Of a DNA stretch of 64,000 nucleotides, positions 30,202 to 38,252 are shown one piece after another. The notes under the pieces are model-generated. The model saw only the letters and a list, made by a program, of their open reading frames with translations. It was not told the origin of the DNA and did not search any database. The first letter of the stretch is position 1, and each line of letters starts with the position of its first letter. A program made the position numbers and the translations under genes. This DNA is from Pseudoduganella dura (lineage in GTDB: Bacteria; Pseudomonadota; Gammaproteobacteria; Burkholderiales; Burkholderiaceae_D), in contig NZ_WNWM01000002.1 in NCBI RefSeq assembly GCF_009727155.1, forward strand, positions 3,658,001 through 3,722,000, written 5' to 3'.

Positions 30202-31329
30202 ATGGCAAAGCGTGATTTTTACGAGATTCTCGGCCTGGCAAAAAATGCCTCCGAAGAAGAAATCAAGAAGGCTTATCGCAAGCTTGCGATGAAGTACCAT
30301 CCGGACCGCAACCCGGACAACAAAGAGGCGGAAGAAAAATTCAAGGAGGTCAAGGAAGCCTACGAGATGCTGACCAATCCGGAAAAGCGCGAGGCTTATG
30401 ACCGCTACGGTCACGCCGGCGTGGACCCGAACATGGGCGGCGGCGGCTTCGGTGGCGCCGGCGGCTTCGGCGATGCGTTCGGCGACATCTTCGGCGACAT
30501 CTTCGGCGGCGGCGGCGGCCGGCGCGGTGGCGGCGGCCCCCAGGTCTACCGCGGCGCGGACCTGCGCTACAACCTCGAGATCACGCTGGAGCAGGCCGCG
30601 CATGGCTTCGACACCACGATCCGCGTGCCGGCCTGGGACAAGTGCGACAGCTGCCATGGCTCGGGCGCCAAGCCGGGCACGTCGCCGGTCACCTGCTCGA
30701 CTTGCGGCGGCCACGGCCAGGTGCGCATGCAGCAGGGCTTCTTCAGCATCCAGCAGACCTGCCCGAAATGCCACGGCACCGGCAAGATCATCCCGGAACC
30801 GTGCCCTACGTGCGCGGGTGCCGGCCGCATCAAGCGCAACAAGACGCTGGAAGTGAAGATCCCGGCGGGGATCGACAACGGCATGCGCATCCGCTCGTCC
30901 GGCAACGGCGAACCCGGGACCAATGGCGGGCCGCCGGGCGACCTGTATGTGGAAATCCACATCAAGGCGCACGCGGTGTTCCAGCGCGAAGGCGACGACC
31001 TGCACTGCGAGATGCCGATCTCGTTCGCGAAAGCGGCGCTGGGCGGCGAAATCGAAGTGCCGACCCTGTCCGGCAAGGTGTCGTTCACCGTGCCCGAAGG
31101 CACCCAGTCCGGCAAGACGTTCCGCCTGAAAGGCAAGGGCGTCAAGGGCGTGCGCTCGGGTTATCCGGGCGACCTGTTCTGCCACGTGGCCGTCGAAACG
31201 CCGGTCAAGCTGACCGACAAGCAGAAGGAACTGCTGCGCGAGTTCGAACGCGCCACCGTCGAAGGCGGCTCGAAGCACAGCCCGCAGTCGAAGGGCTGGA
31301 TGGACAAGGTCAAGGATTTTTTTGAGTAA
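30202..31329 (+). CDS. dnaJ: Chaperone DnaJ (Hsp40)
   Basis: A 375-residue type I J protein. The J domain (residues 1-70) contains the HPD motif in [18 protein letters not shown] Gly/Phe-rich linker with [21 protein letters not shown] follows. The zinc-finger domain has all four repeats: [24 protein letters not shown] and CPTCAGAG. The C-terminal client-binding domains are complete. It stimulates DnaK ATPase. A tandem copy of TTTTTGAGTAAG straddles the stop codon. Confidence 0.97.
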   Translation: MAKRDFYEILGLAKNASEEEIKKAYRKLAMKYHPDRNPDNKEAEEKFKEVKEAYEMLTNPEKREAYDRYGHAGVDPNMGGGGFGGAGGFGDAFGDIFGDIFGGGGGRRGGGGPQVYRGADLRYNLEITLEQAAHGFDTTIRVPAWDKCDSCHGSGAKPGTSPVTCSTCGGHGQVRMQQGFFSIQQTCPKCHGTGKIIPEPCPTCAGAGRIKRNKTLEVKIPAGIDNGMRIRSSGNGEPGTNGGPPGDLYVEIHIKAHAVFQREGDDLHCEMPISFAKAALGGEIEVPTLSGKVSFTVPEGTQSGKTFRLKGKGVKGVRSGYPGDLFCHVAVETPVKLTDKQKELLREFERATVEGGSKHSPQSKGWMDKVKDFFE

Positions 31330-31441
31330 GTTTTTGAGTAAGTTCGTTGCCGCGGGCGGCAGCCCTCGGCAAGAGACCGCTACCAAAAAAGTACGTTCGG
31401 CCGACACCATCCGGATCGGGTAAACTGGCAGCTGCATTTTC

Positions 31442-31475
31442 GGCCGCCGCGTTGCGAGGCATGCAACCGGCGGCC
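31442..31475 (+). other. Leader hairpin of carbonic anhydrase gene
   Basis: GGCCGCCG..TTGC at 31442-31455 pairs with GCAA..CGGCGGCC at 31463-31475 around a 7-nt loop, 24 nt before the can ATG. No poly-T follows, so it is not an obvious terminator; it may shape translation or stability. Confidence 0.4.
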
Positions 31476-31498
31476 TTGTCACGTCTGAAAGGAACTTC

Positions 31499-32170
31499 AT
31501 GAACGATACCAAGCCTTCCGACCTGCGGGAACTCCTGAACAACAACCGCCGCTGGGCCGACTCGATGGTGCAGCGCGATCCGGAATTCTTCCACCGCCTG
31601 GCCAACCAGGCGTCGCCGGAATACCTGTGGATCGGCTGTTCGGACAGCCGCGTGCCCGCCAACGAACTGCTCGGCCTGCTGCCAGGCGACGTGTTCGTAC
31701 ACCGTAACATCGCCAACGTGGTCGTCCACTCCGACCTGAACTGCCTCTCCGTGCTGCAGTTCGCGATCGAAGTGCTGAAAGTGAAGCACGTGATCATCGT
31801 CGGCCACTATGGCTGCAAGGGCGTGCACGCCGCGCTGACCGGCGCCCGCGTGGGCCTCGTCGACAACTGGCTGCGCCATGTGCAGGACGTGAGCCAGAAA
31901 CACGAGCGCTACCTGGGCACCGTGCTCGACGAGCGCGTGCGCAGCGAAAAGCTGGTGGAGCTGAACGTGGTGGAGCAGGTGGTCAACGTCTGCTCGACCA
32001 CCATCGTGCAGGACGCCTGGGACCGCGGCCAGCAACTCTCCGTGCACGGCTGGGTCTACGGCATCAACGACGGCCACCTGCACGACCTGGGCATGACGAT
32101 CAACGAATTGCCCGAACTGCAAACGAAGCTGAAAGCCAACCTGGGCTCGCGTTACAGCGCTGCGCAATAA
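31499..32170 (+). CDS. can: Beta-class carbonic anhydrase
   Basis: A 223-residue zinc enzyme that interconverts CO2 and bicarbonate. The zinc ligands and dyad are C47 and D49/R51 (CSDSRVP), H103 and C106 (HYGC). Length and the ending fit the type of E. coli Can. The ATG has a GAAAGGA site 5 nt upstream. It stands alone; dnaJ precedes by 169 nt. A 40-bp inverted repeat follows the stop. Confidence 0.95.
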   Translation: MNDTKPSDLRELLNNNRRWADSMVQRDPEFFHRLANQASPEYLWIGCSDSRVPANELLGLLPGDVFVHRNIANVVVHSDLNCLSVLQFAIEVLKVKHVIIVGHYGCKGVHAALTGARVGLVDNWLRHVQDVSQKHERYLGTVLDERVRSEKLVELNVVEQVVNVCSTTIVQDAWDRGQQLSVHGWVYGINDGHLHDLGMTINELPELQTKLKANLGSRYSAAQ

Positions 32171-32181
32171 CCGGCAAAACC

Positions 32182-32221
32182 GGTGCCGGACATCTTTTCC
32201 CCTGGAAAAGTGTCTGGCACC
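32182..32221. repeat. Inverted repeat after can (GGTGCC type)
   Basis: GGTGCCGGACATCTTTTCC at 32182-32200 and GGAAAAGTGTCTGGCACC at 32204-32221 form a near-perfect inverted repeat (one mismatch, one extra base, 3-nt loop). No U tract follows. It shares the GGTGCC...GGCACC core with the palindrome at 39121-39169. Confidence 0.7.
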
Positions 32222-32284
32222 TTGAACCGCTGCTGACCCGGTATTTTCGGCCGCCCGTCCAGTCTCCCGAACAGCACTCCGCTA

Positions 32285-32304
32285 TACTGTATATCTGTAC
32301 AGTT
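32285..32304. promoter_or_regulatory. LexA (SOS) box before the radical SAM-UdgX pair
   Basis: TACTGTATATCTGTACAGTT agrees with the LexA consensus TACTGTATATATATACAGTA at 17 of 20 positions with both CTGT and ACAG arms perfect. It lies 11 nt before the start codon and overlaps the -10 sequence TATACT at 32283-32288, so LexA would block RNA polymerase directly. Confidence 0.85.
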
Positions 32305-32315
32305 GGGTGCCAAAA

Positions 32316-33545
32316 ATGGAGCTGAACGACAAGCTGGAAATCCTCGCCGATGCGGCGAAATACGACGCGTCGTGCGCCAGCAGCGGTGCACCGAAGCGTT
32401 CGTCCGAGGGCAAGGATGGCATCGGCGCGACCAACGGCATGGGTATCTGCCACAGCTATACGCCGGATGGCCGCTGTGTCTCGCTGCTCAAGATCCTGCT
32501 GACCAACTTCTGCGTCTACGACTGCCAGTACTGCGTCAACCGCCGCACGTCGAACGTGCCGCGCGCCCGCTTCACGGTGCAGGAAGTGGTGAAACTCACG
32601 GTCGACTTTTACCTGCGCAACTACATCGACGGCCTGTTCCTCAGCTCCGGCATCATCCAGTCCGCCGACTACACGATGGAGCAGCTGGTGGCCGTTGCGC
32701 GCGAGCTGCGCGAAGTGCACCAGTTCCGCGGCTACATCCATCTGAAGACGATTCCCGATGCCGACCCGGCGCTGATCGAGGCGGCCGGCCGCTATGCCGA
32801 CCGCCTGTCCGTCAACATCGAACTGCCCACGCAGGACAGCGTGCAAAAGCTCGCGCCCGAAAAGAGCGTCCACACGATCAAGCTCACGATGGGCAATATC
32901 CGCCTGAAGCTGGACGAGAAGGAAGCCGAACCGAAGTCGCCCAGGTTCGCGCCGGCGGGGCAGAGCACGCAGATGATCGTGGGCGCCGATGCCAGCGACG
33001 ATGCGCGCATTCTTACCACCGCCGAAACGCTGTACGGCAGCTACAAGCTCAAGCGCGTGTACTACAGCGCGTTCAGCCCGATCCCGGAAAGCCCGAAAAG
33101 CGTGCCGCTGGCGCCGCCGCCGCTGCTGCGCGAACACCGCCTGTACCAGGCCGATTTCCTGCTGCGCAGCTATGGCTTCCAGGCGAAGGAACTGCTGCCC
33201 GCATCGGGCAACCTGTCGCTCGACATCGACCCGAAGCTGGCATGGGCACTGTCACACCGCGAGCATTTTCCGATGGACCTGAACCGCGCCGAGCCGCAGA
33301 TGATCGCGCGCATTCCCGGCATCGGCATCCGCAACGCGCAGCGCATCGTCGAGCTGCGCCGCATGCGCCAGGTGCGCTGGGCCGATCTCGCGCGCCTGCG
33401 CTGCAGCATGAAGAAGGTGGCGCCGTTCATCGTCACCGCCGACTACCGTCCGGCACGGGACACCACCTCGTCCGATACATTGCGCCAGGCCATGGCCGAC
33501 GTGCCGCAGCAGATGGCACTGTTCCCGGAGCTGCAGGCTGCATGA
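32316..33545 (+). CDS. Putative DNA modification/repair radical SAM protein
   Basis: A 409-residue radical SAM enzyme. The [4Fe-4S]-binding motif is CX3CX2C at C66, C70 and C73 (NFCVYDCQYC). The TIM-barrel region continues to about residue 310. A helix-hairpin-helix DNA-binding motif follows at about residues 330-360 (IARIPGIGIRNAQRIVELRRMRQ). I recall this family (TIGR03916-like) as invariably linked to the UDG-type gene that follows. The pair's reaction is unknown; by analogy with spore photoproduct lyase it may reverse or edit damaged bases. The stop overlaps the next start (ATGA). A LexA box lies immediately upstream, and no ribosome site is visible. Confidence 0.88.
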   Translation: MELNDKLEILADAAKYDASCASSGAPKRSSEGKDGIGATNGMGICHSYTPDGRCVSLLKILLTNFCVYDCQYCVNRRTSNVPRARFTVQEVVKLTVDFYLRNYIDGLFLSSGIIQSADYTMEQLVAVARELREVHQFRGYIHLKTIPDADPALIEAAGRYADRLSVNIELPTQDSVQKLAPEKSVHTIKLTMGNIRLKLDEKEAEPKSPRFAPAGQSTQMIVGADASDDARILTTAETLYGSYKLKRVYYSAFSPIPESPKSVPLAPPPLLREHRLYQADFLLRSYGFQAKELLPASGNLSLDIDPKLAWALSHREHFPMDLNRAEPQMIARIPGIGIRNAQRIVELRRMRQVRWADLARLRCSMKKVAPFIVTADYRPARDTTSSDTLRQAMADVPQQMALFPELQAA

Positions 33546-35281
33546 AGGACGATGCCGTTGCGCTGGCGCTGTCCGGCCAGCCGGTGGTGGTCACGTCGTT
33601 TGCCGAGTGGCGTACCGCCGCGCGCGCGCTGATCGTGCGCCATGTCGCGCCCGAATACGTACAATGGGTAATGCAGGAAGGCGGCGGAGACCTGTTGAGT
33701 GCAATGCCTCCGGTAGCGGTAAATGAGCTTGTGAATGAAGTTGTCGATGACTCGGCAAGTGTAGTTGAAGTGGCAAGTGCAGTTGAAGTGGCAAGTGCAG
33801 TTGAAGTGGCAAGTGCAGTTGAAGTGGCAAGTGCAGTTGAAGTTGCAAGTGCAGTAGAAGCAGCAAGTGCAGTTGAAGTTGCAAGTGCAGTGGAAGCAGC
33901 AAATGCAGTGGAAGTGGCAAGTGCAGCAAACGAGTCAGCAAGCGCATTGGTTAGTGAGGATACTCATAACCCCGATGAACGATCGGACCCGCCGCCCCCG
34001 AACAATCCTCCATCCGGTTTGCAGCCGCGTATTTCCCGCAAACTGATTGAAATGCTGCAAGGCGCAGCCTGCTATCGGGCCCACGACCGCTGGGCCTTCC
34101 TCTACCGCGTGCTGTGGCGCTGGCACCGCGGCGAACACGAGGTGATCTCGATGGCGGATGAAGATGGCGCCCGCCTGCACCACATGGTGCGGGCGGTGCG
34201 GCACGAAGAACACGACATGCATGCCTACCTGCGCTTTCGCGAACGCCCCGAACAGGAAGGCGCGCCACGCTTCGTCGCGTGGTTCGAGCCGGCGCACGAC
34301 GTGCTGCCGCAAGTGGCACAGCACTTCGCCAGGCGCATGGGCCGAACCAGCTGGATGATCGCCACGCCCGAGGCCACCGTGCTGTGGGACGGCGCCACCC
34401 TGCACACCGGCGCGGCGCTGGCGCGCAGCGCGGCCGATTTCACCGATGCCGGCGAATCGCTGTGGCTCACCTACTACCGCAGCATCTTCAATCCAGCGCG
34501 CCTGAACGCGGGCATCATGCACGGCCATATCCGCCACCGCTTCTGGAAAAACCTGCCCGAAGGCGCAGTGGTGACGCACATGGTCAGCCAGGCCGCGGCC
34601 GGCGCGCGCAAGGTCGGGCAGCTCGATACCGTCGGCAAGCGGGGCGGCACCACGATCCCGATCTCGTCCGAACAGGCGGCGCCGGAACGCCAGCAACCCA
34701 GTTCGCTGGACGAGTGCCGGCGCTGCGACCTGTGGCAGAACGCCACGCAGGCGGTGGCGGGGCAGGGCGCGCGCCGCGCGAAGATCATGCTGGTGGGCGA
34801 ACAGCCGGGCGACCAGGAGGACCTGGCCGGCAAGCCGTTCGTCGGCCCGGCCGGCGAACTGCTGGACAAGGCGATGGATGAAGCGGCACTGGACCGCCGC
34901 GCCGTGTACGTGACCAACGCCGTCAAGCACTTCAAGTGGGAGCCGCGCGGCAAGCGCCGCCTCCATAAAACCCCCGCGCAAAAGGAAGTGATGGCCTGCC
35001 GCTACTGGCTCGAAACGGAGCTGGAAACGGTGGCGCCCGACGTGCTGGTGGCGCTCGGCAGCACCGCGCTGAAGTCGATCCTGCAGACCGGCAGCGCGAC
35101 GATGAAGGACTACATGGATGCGCCATTCGAGCATGAGGGGCGCTGGGTGGTGGCCACCTATCACCCCGCCTATGCGCTGCGGGTGCCGGACCGCGAGTCG
35201 CGCCAGGCGGCGTTCGCGGCGATCGTCGAGGCATTGAAAACGGCGCAGCGGCTGGCGCGGGGCGAGTCGCCAGAAGCTTGA
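33542..35281 (+). CDS. UdgX-like uracil-DNA glycosylase fused to a putative DNA-repair domain
   Basis: A 579-residue two-part protein. Residues about 1-70 and 135-370 resemble the TIGR03915 'probable DNA metabolism' domain. Residues about 385-579 are a family 4-type UDG: a C-x2-C pair (ECRRC), motif A GEQPGDQEDLAGKPFVGPAG (about 418), NAVKH in place of the usual VKC, the UdgX loop KRRLH with H475, and motif HPAYALR (H541). In mycobacterial UdgX the histidine of KRRIH forms a covalent bond to DNA after uracil removal; whether H475 does so is an inference. Residues 75-128 are a repeat array. The gene begins inside the radical SAM stop codon. Confidence 0.88.
   Translation: MKDDAVALALSGQPVVVTSFAEWRTAARALIVRHVAPEYVQWVMQEGGGDLLSAMPPVAVNELVNEVVDDSASVVEVASAVEVASAVEVASAVEVASAVEVASAVEAASAVEVASAVEAANAVEVASAANESASALVSEDTHNPDERSDPPPPNNPPSGLQPRISRKLIEMLQGAACYRAHDRWAFLYRVLWRWHRGEHEVISMADEDGARLHHMVRAVRHEEHDMHAYLRFRERPEQEGAPRFVAWFEPAHDVLPQVAQHFARRMGRTSWMIATPEATVLWDGATLHTGAALARSAADFTDAGESLWLTYYRSIFNPARLNAGIMHGHIRHRFWKNLPEGAVVTHMVSQAAAGARKVGQLDTVGKRGGTTIPISSEQAAPERQQPSSLDECRRCDLWQNATQAVAGQGARRAKIMLVGEQPGDQEDLAGKPFVGPAGELLDKAMDEAALDRRAVYVTNAVKHFKWEPRGKRRLHKTPAQKEVMACRYWLETELETVAPDVLVALGSTALKSILQTGSATMKDYMDAPFEHEGRWVVATYHPAYALRVPDRESRQAAFAAIVEALKTAQRLARGESPEA
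33764..33925 (+). repeat. Nine in-frame 18-bp repeats in the UdgX-like gene
   Basis: Nine units of the type GTTGAAGTGGCAAGTGCA run without gaps and encode VEVASA or VEAASA (residues 75-128). The first four units are identical; later ones differ by a few bases. The unit is about 50% GC against roughly two-thirds around it. Because 18 is a multiple of 3, copy-number change would keep the frame and only alter linker length. Confidence 0.95.
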
Positions 35282-35420
35282 AAACCGCATATCAATATCA
35301 AAAAGTATTCGTTTTGTTCATGATGCGAGCGGCATAGACTGGCTTCACTCGCCTGGTGCCGTGGCCGTGGAAAGCGCGGTGTCGGGCGAGCTTCCGACCC
35401 CGCCAGCTGGAGCGCATCAC

Positions 35421-36368
35421 ATGTCCGCAGTATTGAGTGCAGTATCAAGCGCAGCATCAAGTGCAGCATCAAGCACAGTATCAAGCGCTGGAAAACATGT
35501 CGCAGCCCGCCCGGAAACGGGGTTGCACATTCGCCCGTTCGAGGGTCCCCTTGGCGCCGAAGTATTCGGCCTCGACCTGGCGCAGCCACTCTCCCGCAAG
35601 GATCTGTTGCAGCTGCATGCCGCCCACCTGGAGCACCATGTGCTGGTGTTCCGGGACCAGCGCATCACGCCGCGACAGCAGGTCGATTTTTCCCGCCTGT
35701 TCGGTCCCTTGCAAATCCATGTGCTGAGAAATTTCCAGCTGGCGGGGCACCCGGAAGTCCTGGTGGTGTCAAACATCGTCGAAGACGGCAAGCCGATCGG
35801 CCTGGGCGACGCCGGCCATTTCTGGCATTCCGACCTGTCGTACAAGGAGCAGCCCAGCCTGGGCTCGATGCTGCACGCGCAGGAGCTGCCGGCCGAGGGC
35901 GGCGACACGCTGTTCGCCAACATGCATCTGGCCTACGACACGCTGCCCGAAGCGCTGAAGAACGAGATCCGCCATGCCCGCGCCGAACACAGCTACCTGA
36001 AGCAGTACTCCGAACTGCAGCGCCGCAGCCCGTGGCGGCCGAATCTCACGCAGGCGCAGATTGACGAAGTCAAACCCGTGGTGCACCCGGTGGTGCGCAC
36101 GCACCCGGAAACGGGGCGGCAGGCGCTGTTCGTCAGCGAGCATTTCACCACCCGCATCGTCGGCATTCCCGAGGACGCCAGCGCCGCGCTGCTGGCCGAG
36201 CTGTTCGCGCACAGCGTGAAGCCGCGGCATGTCTACCGCCACCAATGGCAACCGCACGACATGGTGTTCTGGGATAACCGCTCGCTGATGCACCTGGCCG
36301 CCGGCTGCCCGGCCGACCAGCGCCGCAAGCTGTACCGCACCACGATCGAAGGCGACGTGCCTTACTGA
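35421..36368 (+). CDS. TauD/TfdA-family Fe(II)/2-oxoglutarate dioxygenase
   Basis: A 315-residue enzyme of the taurine/alkylsulfonate dioxygenase family. The iron site is HxD in HFWHSDLSY and a distal His before the 2-oxoglutarate-binding Arg in RRKLYRTTIEG. Typical opening motifs are GLHIRPFEGPLGAEVFGLDLAQPL and DQRITPRQQVDFSRLFG. It lies just upstream of a TauABC-like importer, so the substrate is likely an imported alkylsulfonate. The ATG 35421 has a TGGAG site. Residues 6-21 are an unusual SAVS-type repeat stretch, absent from typical TauD. Confidence 0.88.
   Translation: MSAVLSAVSSAASSAASSTVSSAGKHVAARPETGLHIRPFEGPLGAEVFGLDLAQPLSRKDLLQLHAAHLEHHVLVFRDQRITPRQQVDFSRLFGPLQIHVLRNFQLAGHPEVLVVSNIVEDGKPIGLGDAGHFWHSDLSYKEQPSLGSMLHAQELPAEGGDTLFANMHLAYDTLPEALKNEIRHARAEHSYLKQYSELQRRSPWRPNLTQAQIDEVKPVVHPVVRTHPETGRQALFVSEHFTTRIVGIPEDASAALLAELFAHSVKPRHVYRHQWQPHDMVFWDNRSLMHLAAGCPADQRRKLYRTTIEGDVPY
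35436..35483 (+). repeat. Four 12-bp repeats at the dioxygenase N-terminus
   Basis: Four units related to AGTGCAGTATCA encode SAVS, SAAS, SAAS and STVS. They sit ahead of the conserved domain, so they form a flexible leader. The composition resembles the repeat in the upstream UdgX-like gene. Confidence 0.85.
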
Positions 36369-36394
36369 TCCGGACAACCCTGACCATACCGCTC

Positions 36395-37390
36395 ATGAAA
36401 TTACTGAAGATTGCCGCCGGCGCGCTCGCGCTCGCGCTGGCCACCGGCGCACAGGCCGAAGGCACCATCCGCATCGCCGAGCAGTTCGGCGTTACCTACC
36501 TGCTGCTGAACATCGCGCAGGAACAGAAGCTGATCGAGAAATACGGCAAGCAGAACGGCGTGGAGGTCGACGTCGAATGGAAGAAGCTGTCCGGCGGCGC
36601 GGCCATCAACGATGCGCTGTTGTCGGGCGCGATCGACATCGCCGGCGCAGGCGTCGGTCCGCTCGTCACGGTATGGGACCGCACCAAAGGCCGCCAGAAC
36701 GTGAAGGGCGTGGCGGCGCTGGGCAGCTTCCCGTACTACCTCGTCAGCAACAATCCAAAGGTCAAGTCGATCGCCGATTTCACCGAGAAGGACCGCATCG
36801 CCCTGCCGGCGGTCACGGTCTCGGTGCAGTCGCGCATCCTGCAGATGGCGGCAGCCAAGCAATGGGGCGACAAGGAATTCGCCCGCCTCGACAAGTTCAC
36901 GCAAACCTTGCCGCACCCGGATGCGGCCAGCGCCATCATCGCCGGCGGCACCGAGATCACCGGCCACTTCGGCACGCCGCCGTTCCAGGAACAGGAGCTG
37001 GCGCAGAATCCGAATGCGCGCGTGGTGCTGAATTCGTACGAGGTGCAGGGCGGGCCGTCGTCGTCGACGGTGCTCTATGCCACCGACAAGTACCGCAAGG
37101 AGAACCCGAAAACGTACCGCGCGTTCGTGCAGGCGCTGGCAGAGGCGGCGGACTATGCGTCCAGAAATCCCGAGGGCGCGGCCGACATCTACCTGAAGGT
37201 CAACAAGAGCAAGGTGGATCGCAACCTGCTGCTGAAGATCTTCAAGTCGCCGGAAGTGCAGTTCAGGATCGCCCCGCAGAACACGCTGGCGCTGGCGCAG
37301 TTCATGCACCGCGTGGGCGCCGTGAAGAACAAGCCGGCCAGCTGGCGCGATTACTTCTTCGAAGACCCGCTGGTCGAGAAGGGGAGCTGA
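36395..37390 (+). CDS. ABC transporter substrate-binding protein (sulfonate/taurine type)
   Basis: A 331-residue periplasmic binding protein with a signal peptide of about 21 residues (ALALATGAQA). It has the NMT1/SsuA-TauA fold: GTIRIAEQFGVTYLLLNIAQEQKLIEKYG at the start and YFFEDPLVEKGS at the end. It should deliver a sulfonate-like anion to the permease and ATPase that follow. Gaps to the dioxygenase (26 nt) and the ATPase (1 nt) support one operon. Confidence 0.85.
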   Translation: MKLLKIAAGALALALATGAQAEGTIRIAEQFGVTYLLLNIAQEQKLIEKYGKQNGVEVDVEWKKLSGGAAINDALLSGAIDIAGAGVGPLVTVWDRTKGRQNVKGVAALGSFPYYLVSNNPKVKSIADFTEKDRIALPAVTVSVQSRILQMAAAKQWGDKEFARLDKFTQTLPHPDAASAIIAGGTEITGHFGTPPFQEQELAQNPNARVVLNSYEVQGGPSSSTVLYATDKYRKENPKTYRAFVQALAEAADYASRNPEGAADIYLKVNKSKVDRNLLLKIFKSPEVQFRIAPQNTLALAQFMHRVGAVKNKPASWRDYFFEDPLVEKGS

Positions 37391-37391
37391 C

Positions 37392-38252
37392 ATGGCGCCG
37401 CTGCAGGTGGTGCGCCCGCCATCGTCCGCCGATGCCTTGCTGCGCGCGCGCGGCGTCACCCTCGAATATCGCAGCGGCGGCAATGCCGTGCGCGCCACGC
37501 AGGAGGTCGACTTCGACGTGTTCGGCGGCGACCGCTTCGTGCTGCTGGGGCCTTCCGGCTGCGGCAAGTCGTCGCTGCTGAAGGCCGTCGGCGGCTTCAT
37601 TACGCCGGCGGCGGGCTCGATCACGCTGGGCGGCAAGTTGATCACGAAGCCCGGTCCGGACCGCATCTGCGTGTTCCAGGAATTCGACCAGCTGCCGCCA
37701 TGGAAGACGGTGCTGGAAAACGTGATGTTCCCGCTGCTGGCGTCGAACAGTGCGGGGCGTGCCGAGGCACGGGAACGGGCGCGGCACTGGATCGCCCGCG
37801 TGGGGCTGGAGCGCTTCGAGAACGCGTATCCGCACACGCTGTCCGGTGGCATGAAGCAGCGCGTGGCGATTGCGCGCGCGCTGGCGATGCAGCCCGCCGT
37901 GCTGCTGATGGACGAACCGTTCGCCGCGCTCGATGCGCTCACGCGGCGCACGATGCAGGAAGAGCTCACCAAATTATGGGAGGAATCGCCGTTCACGCTG
38001 CTGTTCGTCACGCACTCCATTGAAGAGGCGCTGGTGGTCGGCAACCGCATCCTGCTGCTGTCGCCGCACCCGGGCCGCGTGCGCGCGGAGCTCAACAGCC
38101 ACCAGTTCGGGCTGCACAGCGGCGGCGGCGCCGACTTCCAGCAGGCTGCGCAGCGCATCCATCACCTGCTGTTCGGCGAAACGCCGGCGTCTCATGTGGC
38201 CGACCCGGCAGCCAACCCTGCTGCCGGCGAAAACGAAAGGATCGCCCTGTGA
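37392..38252 (+). CDS. ABC transporter ATP-binding protein (SsuB/TauB type)
   Basis: A 286-residue ATPase with Walker A (GPSGCGKSSLLK), Q loop (FQEFDQLPPW), signature (LSGGMKQR) and Walker B (VLLMDEPFAALD). It energises the adjacent permease. The N-terminal extension of about 25 residues and the Ala/Gly-rich tail are family-typical variants. It starts one base after the binding protein stop and its stop overlaps the GTG start of the permease. Confidence 0.93.
   Translation: MAPLQVVRPPSSADALLRARGVTLEYRSGGNAVRATQEVDFDVFGGDRFVLLGPSGCGKSSLLKAVGGFITPAAGSITLGGKLITKPGPDRICVFQEFDQLPPWKTVLENVMFPLLASNSAGRAEARERARHWIARVGLERFENAYPHTLSGGMKQRVAIARALAMQPAVLLMDEPFAALDALTRRTMQEELTKLWEESPFTLLFVTHSIEEALVVGNRILLLSPHPGRVRAELNSHQFGLHSGGGADFQQAAQRIHHLLFGETPASHVADPAANPAAGENERIAL

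Noticed and set aside
32307..32315. GTG start three codons upstream of the radical SAM ATG
   Set aside because: It would lie directly against the LexA box with no space for a leader or ribosome site; the ATG at 32316 fits the family better.
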